From an uncultured Clostridia bacterium (GTDB lineage: Bacteria > Bacillota > Clostridia > Peptostreptococcales > Anaerovoracaceae): a stretch of DNA of 10,128 bases. Both the position numbers and the translations under genes were made by a program. This document shows, in pieces, positions 6,709 through 10,128 of the stretch (position 1 is the stretch's first letter; each line of letters starts with the position of its first letter). Below the pieces are notes generated by a model, which was given only the letters and a program-made list of their open reading frames with translations, had not been told where the DNA came from and did no database searches. The stretch is taken from contig CAKQUI010000084.1 in NCBI GenBank assembly GCA_934277495.1, positions 1 to 10,128 on the forward strand, read 5' to 3'.

Positions 6709-7485
6709 ATGGAATTACAGATAGCAGGCATATGTCATATAGGTACCATACGTGACGGCAACGAGGACAACATCATGGTCAACGGAGCCTACAGAGACGA
6801 TACAACGCAGGATATCAAAGCACTTGAGGACTGCTGGCGCAGACCATGGAACATCTGCGGCGTGTTCGACGGCATGGGTGGAGAGAGCCACGGCGATGCA
6901 GCCTCCCTTAAAGCTGCAGAAATTTTCAGTACATGGCAGCCCAGTTTCGATACTGCAGATATAGAGGACCTTTTCCTGAGGGCCAGCGACGATATATACG
7001 ACAGCATACCTAAGTTCAGCGGACAGCGGGCAGGAACGACTGCAGCGGTGTTCATTTCAGACGGCAGGCATGCAGCAGTATGCAATATAGGAGACAGCCG
7101 TATCTACAGATACAGGCAAGGGGAACTGAAACAGCTCAGCAAAGATCATACATCTGCACAGCAGCTTGTGGATATGGGTATGGACAGCAGTGGAGACACC
7201 TCAGTGAAAGCTAAAAAAGGCTCCATAACCCAGTATCTTGGCGTGCCACGGGATGAATTCCAGATAGAACCGTTCATATTCCGTGACCTGGAGCTTGAGA
7301 AGGATGATATCTATCTGCTGTGCAGTGACGGACTGACAGATATGCTGGAGGATGAGGAGATAAGAGATACCATTGCAGGATGCAGCGGCAGAAGTGCCAG
7401 GCTGACAGCAGCCGCTGCAGTACAGAAGGCACTGGATAAAGGCGGCAGAGACAATGTTTCAGTGATCGCAGTCAGAGTCCTGTGA
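6709..7485 (+). CDS. PP2C-family Ser/Thr protein phosphatase
   Basis: The 258-residue product is a complete single-domain PP2C (PPM) phosphatase, the usual length for the bacterial PrpC/Stp group. It removes phosphate from Ser/Thr residues using two or more metal ions (Mn/Mg). The metal-binding acidic residues are visible: Asp20 in RDGNEDN, Asp54 in VFDGMGG, Asp207 in CSDGLTD and Asp248 in GGRDNVSVI. Other family marks are GTTAAVF (109-115), NIGDSRIYR (126-134) and LSKDHT (143-148). It has no signal peptide or membrane helix, so it acts in the cytoplasm. It lies 27 bases after the surface-protein gene and 31 before the kinase gene, and would reverse that kinase's action, including on the FHA protein. 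The phosphatase-kinase pairing is a well-known bacterial arrangement. There is a short insertion rich in Asp/Thr between the first two motifs (about 28-45). Confidence 0.97.
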   Translation: MELQIAGICHIGTIRDGNEDNIMVNGAYRDDTTQDIKALEDCWRRPWNICGVFDGMGGESHGDAASLKAAEIFSTWQPSFDTADIEDLFLRASDDIYDSIPKFSGQRAGTTAAVFISDGRHAAVCNIGDSRIYRYRQGELKQLSKDHTSAQQLVDMGMDSSGDTSVKAKKGSITQYLGVPRDEFQIEPFIFRDLELEKDDIYLLCSDGLTDMLEDEEIRDTIAGCSGRSARLTAAAAVQKALDKGGRDNVSVIAVRVL

Positions 7486-7516
7486 ACGTCAGATATAAAC
7501 GTATGCAAGGAGAAAC

Positions 7517-9376
7517 ATGGAAACCGAATACTACAGGAAATATGAGCCGCTGTTCGGCTCATGGTACATAAAAGATCAGATAGGCGAGGGGAGTTTCGGC
7601 AAAGTCTATATCATAGAGCGCAAGGAAATGGGCGTGACATACCGTTCAGCACTGAAGGCTATAACTATCCCCCAGACCCGGGGCGAGATCAAGAGCATAA
7701 TGATGGAAGGCATGAGCCGTACTGATGTGGAGAAGTACTATCTCAAACTGGTGCATGATATAGTCAATGAATTCATACTGATGGCGAAGCTGAAAGGCAA
7801 CAGCAATGTCGTGAGCTATGAAGACCATATACTGAAAGAGCATGAGGACGGTATAGGCTGGGACATCCTTATCAGGATGGAGCTGCTGACGCCTCTCTTC
7901 GACCACATGGGGAAGCACCCCATGACGACATCAGATGTCATAAGGCTCGGCATAGATATGTGCAGAGCTCTGGAGCTTTGCGAGCAGAACCACATAATAC
8001 ACAGAGATATCAAGCCGGAGAACATATTCGTGGCAGATACAGGATCTTTCAAGCTTGGTGATTTCGGCGTGGCTAAGACTATAGAAAAGTCAAACAGCGG
8101 ACTTTCCAAAAAAGGCACGTATATGTACATGGCGCCGGAGGTCTACAGAGGAGAGGCCTACGATCTCACCATAGATATCTATTCACTTGGAATAGTACTT
8201 TACAGACTGCTGAACAGCAACCGTGCGCCGTTCCTTCCGGATGCGCCGCATCCGATAAAGTATACCGACAAGGAAGAGGCTATGCAGAAAAGGGTCAGCG
8301 GCGAGGAGATACCGCCGCCTAAAAACGGTACGGAGGATCTGGACCGGATAATCCTGAAAGCATGCAGCTTCAACAAAGAAGACAGGTATCAGAATGCGGC
8401 TCAGATGCGTAAAGACCTCGAAAAGCTGAAGGGAAAGATAAAATCGGCCAGGGAATCTGTTGTAAAGAAAACGACGGATAAGACAGATGAAAAAAACACC
8501 GGTGAAGAAAAATCAGCTGCAGGGACCGGTACCGGGAAAAAGCCAGATCCTGAGAAAGACGACAAGTCGAAACCTTCGAATGAAAAAAAAGGACGCAAGA
8601 CTCTCAGGTACAGCAGACGCATCATCATAGCAGCAGCCATAGCAGTACTTTGCACAGTCTGCACAGTATTTGCACTGATACCAAAGCATGTGACAGATGT
8701 GGAAGGTATAGACGACATAACAAATGTCTACATAGGCGATACTATAGCGCCTGACTACAAGATAGTGCCGGACAGGTTCAGCGAGTCTAAAATGTCTTTC
8801 GAGGCAGGTGATAGAAGCGTCATATCAGTAGACAAAAGCGGCAGGATAACAGGAAAGAAACTGGGAGAATCCACACTGAAGATATCAGTCAGGGAATATG
8901 AGAAAGACGTCAGGGTCAAGGTTGTGGCCAAGGTGAACAAGATAACCGGCGTGGACAAGAAGATCACCATGACGGAGGGTACTACGAAGACACTGAAACC
9001 AAAGCTGAAACCTGATAAGTTCAGGAATGAAAAGATAAGCTACAGCTCCAGCAAAAAGAAAGTAGCCACGATATCAGATAAAGGAAAGATAAAAGCAAAA
9101 TCTTCGGGTAATGCGAAGATAACCATAAGCGCAGGGGGATACAGCAGGACCATAACGGTAGTAGTCGAACGGTATGTAGCACCGACCAGCGCACCGGCAG
9201 CTACATCAGCACCAGCACAGAACTATAATAGTTACAACAATTATAGCTCTGGAGGAAGTTCATCAGGCAGCAGCTCAAAAAAGAGTAGTTCATCAGGTGG
9301 TGGCGGTTCTTCCAGAGGAAAATCATATAATTATACAGTTGACGAGTTTGAAGATGTAGATGGTCTTGACTACTGA
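7517..9376 (+). CDS. Membrane Ser/Thr protein kinase with BIG2-like extracellular domains
   Basis: This is an Hanks-type kinase of 619 residues with an AAGGAG site four bases before its ATG. All key residues are present: GEGSFG loop (23-28), Lys47, probable alpha-C Glu85, HRDIKPEN (162-169, catalytic Asp164), DFG (182-184) and APE (206-208). A longer than usual stretch lies between Lys47 and Glu85, as in a known Clostridial subgroup. A Lys/Glu/Asp-rich juxtamembrane segment (about 305-366) leads to one membrane helix (about 368-390). Outside are two Ig-like repeats of BIG2 type (about 400-474 and 476-554), then an Ala/Pro/Thr and Ser/Gly-rich tail ending in DEFEDVDGLDY. PrkC/PknB kinases usually carry PASTA repeats here; none is seen. 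It should phosphorylate Thr/Ser on cytoplasmic partners in response to something outside. The FHA protein downstream is the best substrate candidate and the PP2C upstream its antagonist. The ligand is unknown. Confidence 0.96.
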   Translation: METEYYRKYEPLFGSWYIKDQIGEGSFGKVYIIERKEMGVTYRSALKAITIPQTRGEIKSIMMEGMSRTDVEKYYLKLVHDIVNEFILMAKLKGNSNVVSYEDHILKEHEDGIGWDILIRMELLTPLFDHMGKHPMTTSDVIRLGIDMCRALELCEQNHIIHRDIKPENIFVADTGSFKLGDFGVAKTIEKSNSGLSKKGTYMYMAPEVYRGEAYDLTIDIYSLGIVLYRLLNSNRAPFLPDAPHPIKYTDKEEAMQKRVSGEEIPPPKNGTEDLDRIILKACSFNKEDRYQNAAQMRKDLEKLKGKIKSARESVVKKTTDKTDEKNTGEEKSAAGTGTGKKPDPEKDDKSKPSNEKKGRKTLRYSRRIIIAAAIAVLCTVCTVFALIPKHVTDVEGIDDITNVYIGDTIAPDYKIVPDRFSESKMSFEAGDRSVISVDKSGRITGKKLGESTLKISVREYEKDVRVKVVAKVNKITGVDKKITMTEGTTKTLKPKLKPDKFRNEKISYSSSKKKVATISDKGKIKAKSSGNAKITISAGGYSRTITVVVERYVAPTSAPAATSAPAQNYNSYNNYSSGGSSSGSSSKKSSSSGGGGSSRGKSYNYTVDEFEDVDGLDY

Positions 9377-9401
9377 TACCGGACGACAAGGAGGATGATT
9401 C

Positions 9402-9983
9402 ATGGCAATAGTGAAGTGTCCCAACGGACATTATTATGACAACAGCAAATTCGATAAATGTCCCAGCTGCATGGATGATGAGACCCTGCCCATGGACGAT
9501 TTCAGGAGCGAGGACTTTGAAAAGACCGTAGGTCTGCCGGTGTTCGATGATGTTTACGAAAAGACCCTTGGACTGGACGCAGTATCCCCCGGCTTCGATG
9601 ATGAGAAGACCATAGGTTTCTTCAGTTTCGAGCAGGGGACAGAGCTGATAACAGGCTGGATCGTCTGTGTCAAAGGACCGCCCAGAGGCAAGGATTACGG
9701 ACTTTACCACGGTAAGAACAGGATAGGCAGAGGTCTGGATATGGACATATACATACCTGAGGACAGAGCCATATCCAGAAACGAACAGGCAACGATAGTA
9801 TATGAAGACAAGAAAAGCGAGTTCTTCATCATGAGCAGCAGAGGCAGCGGGACCCTGCTCAACGGAACTCCTGTGGATGAAGTTGGAAAACTCAAGACAG
9901 GAGACAGGATCACGATGGGAGAAAGCGAATTCATTTTTATAGCATTTTGTACGGAGGACAGAAGATGGGAAGAAGAAGTCTGA
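9402..9983 (+). CDS. Zinc-ribbon FHA-domain protein with three EKT-x-G motifs
   Basis: The ATG has AGGAGG seven bases upstream. The 193-residue protein begins with a zinc-ribbon-like knuckle (Cys6, His10, Cys20, Cys23; start MAIVKCPNGHYYD is typical of a Clostridial family). Next is an acidic linker with three near-repeats, EKTVG, EKTLG and EKTIG, with Thr42, Thr55 and Thr70. An FHA domain fills about residues 85-183: Gly109-Arg110, Ser125-Arg126 and Asn154-Gly155 match the phosphothreonine-binding core. Gln129 stands where I expect the conserved His of the SRxxH motif. FHA domains bind phosphothreonine, and in GarA/OdhI a Thr near the N-terminus is phosphorylated and bound by the protein's own FHA domain. 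The three Thr sites suggest the same here, with the upstream kinase as donor; this is inference. No membrane segment, so cytoplasmic. Its last 19 bases overlap the next gene. Confidence 0.94.
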   Translation: MAIVKCPNGHYYDNSKFDKCPSCMDDETLPMDDFRSEDFEKTVGLPVFDDVYEKTLGLDAVSPGFDDEKTIGFFSFEQGTELITGWIVCVKGPPRGKDYGLYHGKNRIGRGLDMDIYIPEDRAISRNEQATIVYEDKKSEFFIMSSRGSGTLLNGTPVDEVGKLKTGDRITMGESEFIFIAFCTEDRRWEEEV

Positions 9984-10128
9984 CAGCACTGCTGGTAATG
10001 ATACTGATGATGTCATCTGCAGTGATGTCATTTGCAGATGACGGCAGCCGTGCGGATTCTGACAAAAAACATATCACAGTGCAGGAGCGGCTTCCTCAGG
10101 TGAAGATATACTGCGAGGAGTACAGCAG
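9965..10128 (+). CDS. Start of a secreted protein, 3' end outside window
   Basis: The ATG at 9965 has GGAGG seven bases upstream and overlaps the end of the FHA gene by 19 bases in a different frame, so translational coupling is likely. The 54 visible codons are open to the window edge. They encode a signal peptide (MGRRSL, hydrophobic core, probable cleavage after MSFA) and then a charged segment reaching ERLPQVKIYCEEY. From memory, secreted proteins with this kind of early segment beside kinase/FHA genes in Clostridia often carry a von Willebrand A domain, but no such domain is inside the window, so the function is left open. Confidence 0.8.
   Translation, partial: MGRRSLTALLVMILMMSSAVMSFADDGSRADSDKKHITVQERLPQVKIYCEEYS

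Noticed and set aside
8238..8254. Perfect inverted repeat CGGATGCG-C-CGCATCCG inside the kinase gene
   Set aside because: It encodes part of PDAPHP within the conserved kinase fold and has no T-run after it; I take it as chance from codon choice.
8526..8535. CCGGTACCGG palindrome in the kinase linker
   Set aside because: Short, encodes a Thr-Gly repeat, and isolated; no sign of a regulatory site.
9201..10031. Reverse-strand open frame of 276 codons opposite the FHA gene
   Set aside because: It lies opposite a clear FHA gene with good ribosome site; its translation shows no domain or coherent membrane pattern.
10008..10036. Two near-copies of TGATGTCATYTGCA in the last gene
   Set aside because: They lie in a signal-peptide core (MSSA / MSFA) where repeats of small hydrophobic codons are common; too short to call a repeat element.
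1..10128. CRISPR array, tRNA, rRNA, insertion sequence or phage genes
   Set aside because: No spaced identical repeats of CRISPR type, no cloverleaf, no transposase or integrase motifs, and no terminal inverted repeats were seen.

Overview
The window looks like a chromosomal segment of a Gram-positive anaerobe, most probably a member of the Clostridia (Firmicutes). The reasons are the strong GGAGG-type ribosome sites in front of almost every gene, an intermediate-to-low GC content with heavy use of ATA (Ile) and AGA/AGG (Arg), Sec signal peptides of Gram-positive type, and families I know mainly from that group: cytoplasmic zinc-ribbon membrane proteins, a YARHG domain, Ig-like BIG2 domains, and the MAIVKC-type zinc-ribbon/FHA protein. 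I cannot name a genus. Every gene supported here is on the + strand.

Region 1 (1-4896) is a tight run of five genes of small membrane proteins. Gene 1 is cut by the window edge. It has three membrane helices and two zinc ribbons. Genes 2 and 3 share one plan: a four-Cys zinc ribbon at the N-terminus, one membrane helix and an extracellular domain (YARHG in gene 2; TPR-like plus an acidic-loop domain in gene 3). Gene 3 also carries about 280 residues of very acidic linker on the cytoplasmic side. Gene 4 is a membrane-anchored protein sharing a DxDxDGxPEL-type loop with gene 3. Gene 5 has two membrane helices and a short helical N-terminal domain. A factor-independent terminator follows at about 4915-4970.

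Region 2 (4971-5360) is non-coding. It holds an exactly phased array of 21-bp direct repeats, the last of which enters a perfect 12-bp inverted repeat. This lies just upstream of an extended -10 promoter.

Region 3 (5361 to the window end) is a second transcription unit. It starts with a secreted WSxWS/BIG2/Fn3-like protein whose reading frame is broken at a run of eight G residues just after the signal peptide, so it is either phase-variable or a base-call error. Then come a PP2C-type protein phosphatase, a membrane Ser/Thr kinase with a BIG2-like ectodomain in place of PASTA repeats, a zinc-ribbon/FHA protein with three EKT-hydrophobic-Gly motifs before its FHA domain, and the start of another secreted protein. 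Spacings are short (16-31 bases) or overlapping, so these are probably co-transcribed.

Read together, this is a reversible Ser/Thr phosphorylation module. The kinase ectodomain faces outward, the phosphatase opposes it, and the FHA protein is the likely phosphothreonine reader and substrate. It sits beside surface proteins and zinc-ribbon membrane proteins that could be inputs or targets. The kinase, phosphatase and FHA assignments are firm. The linkage to the zinc-ribbon genes and to the switchable surface protein is inference from gene order and shared domain plans.
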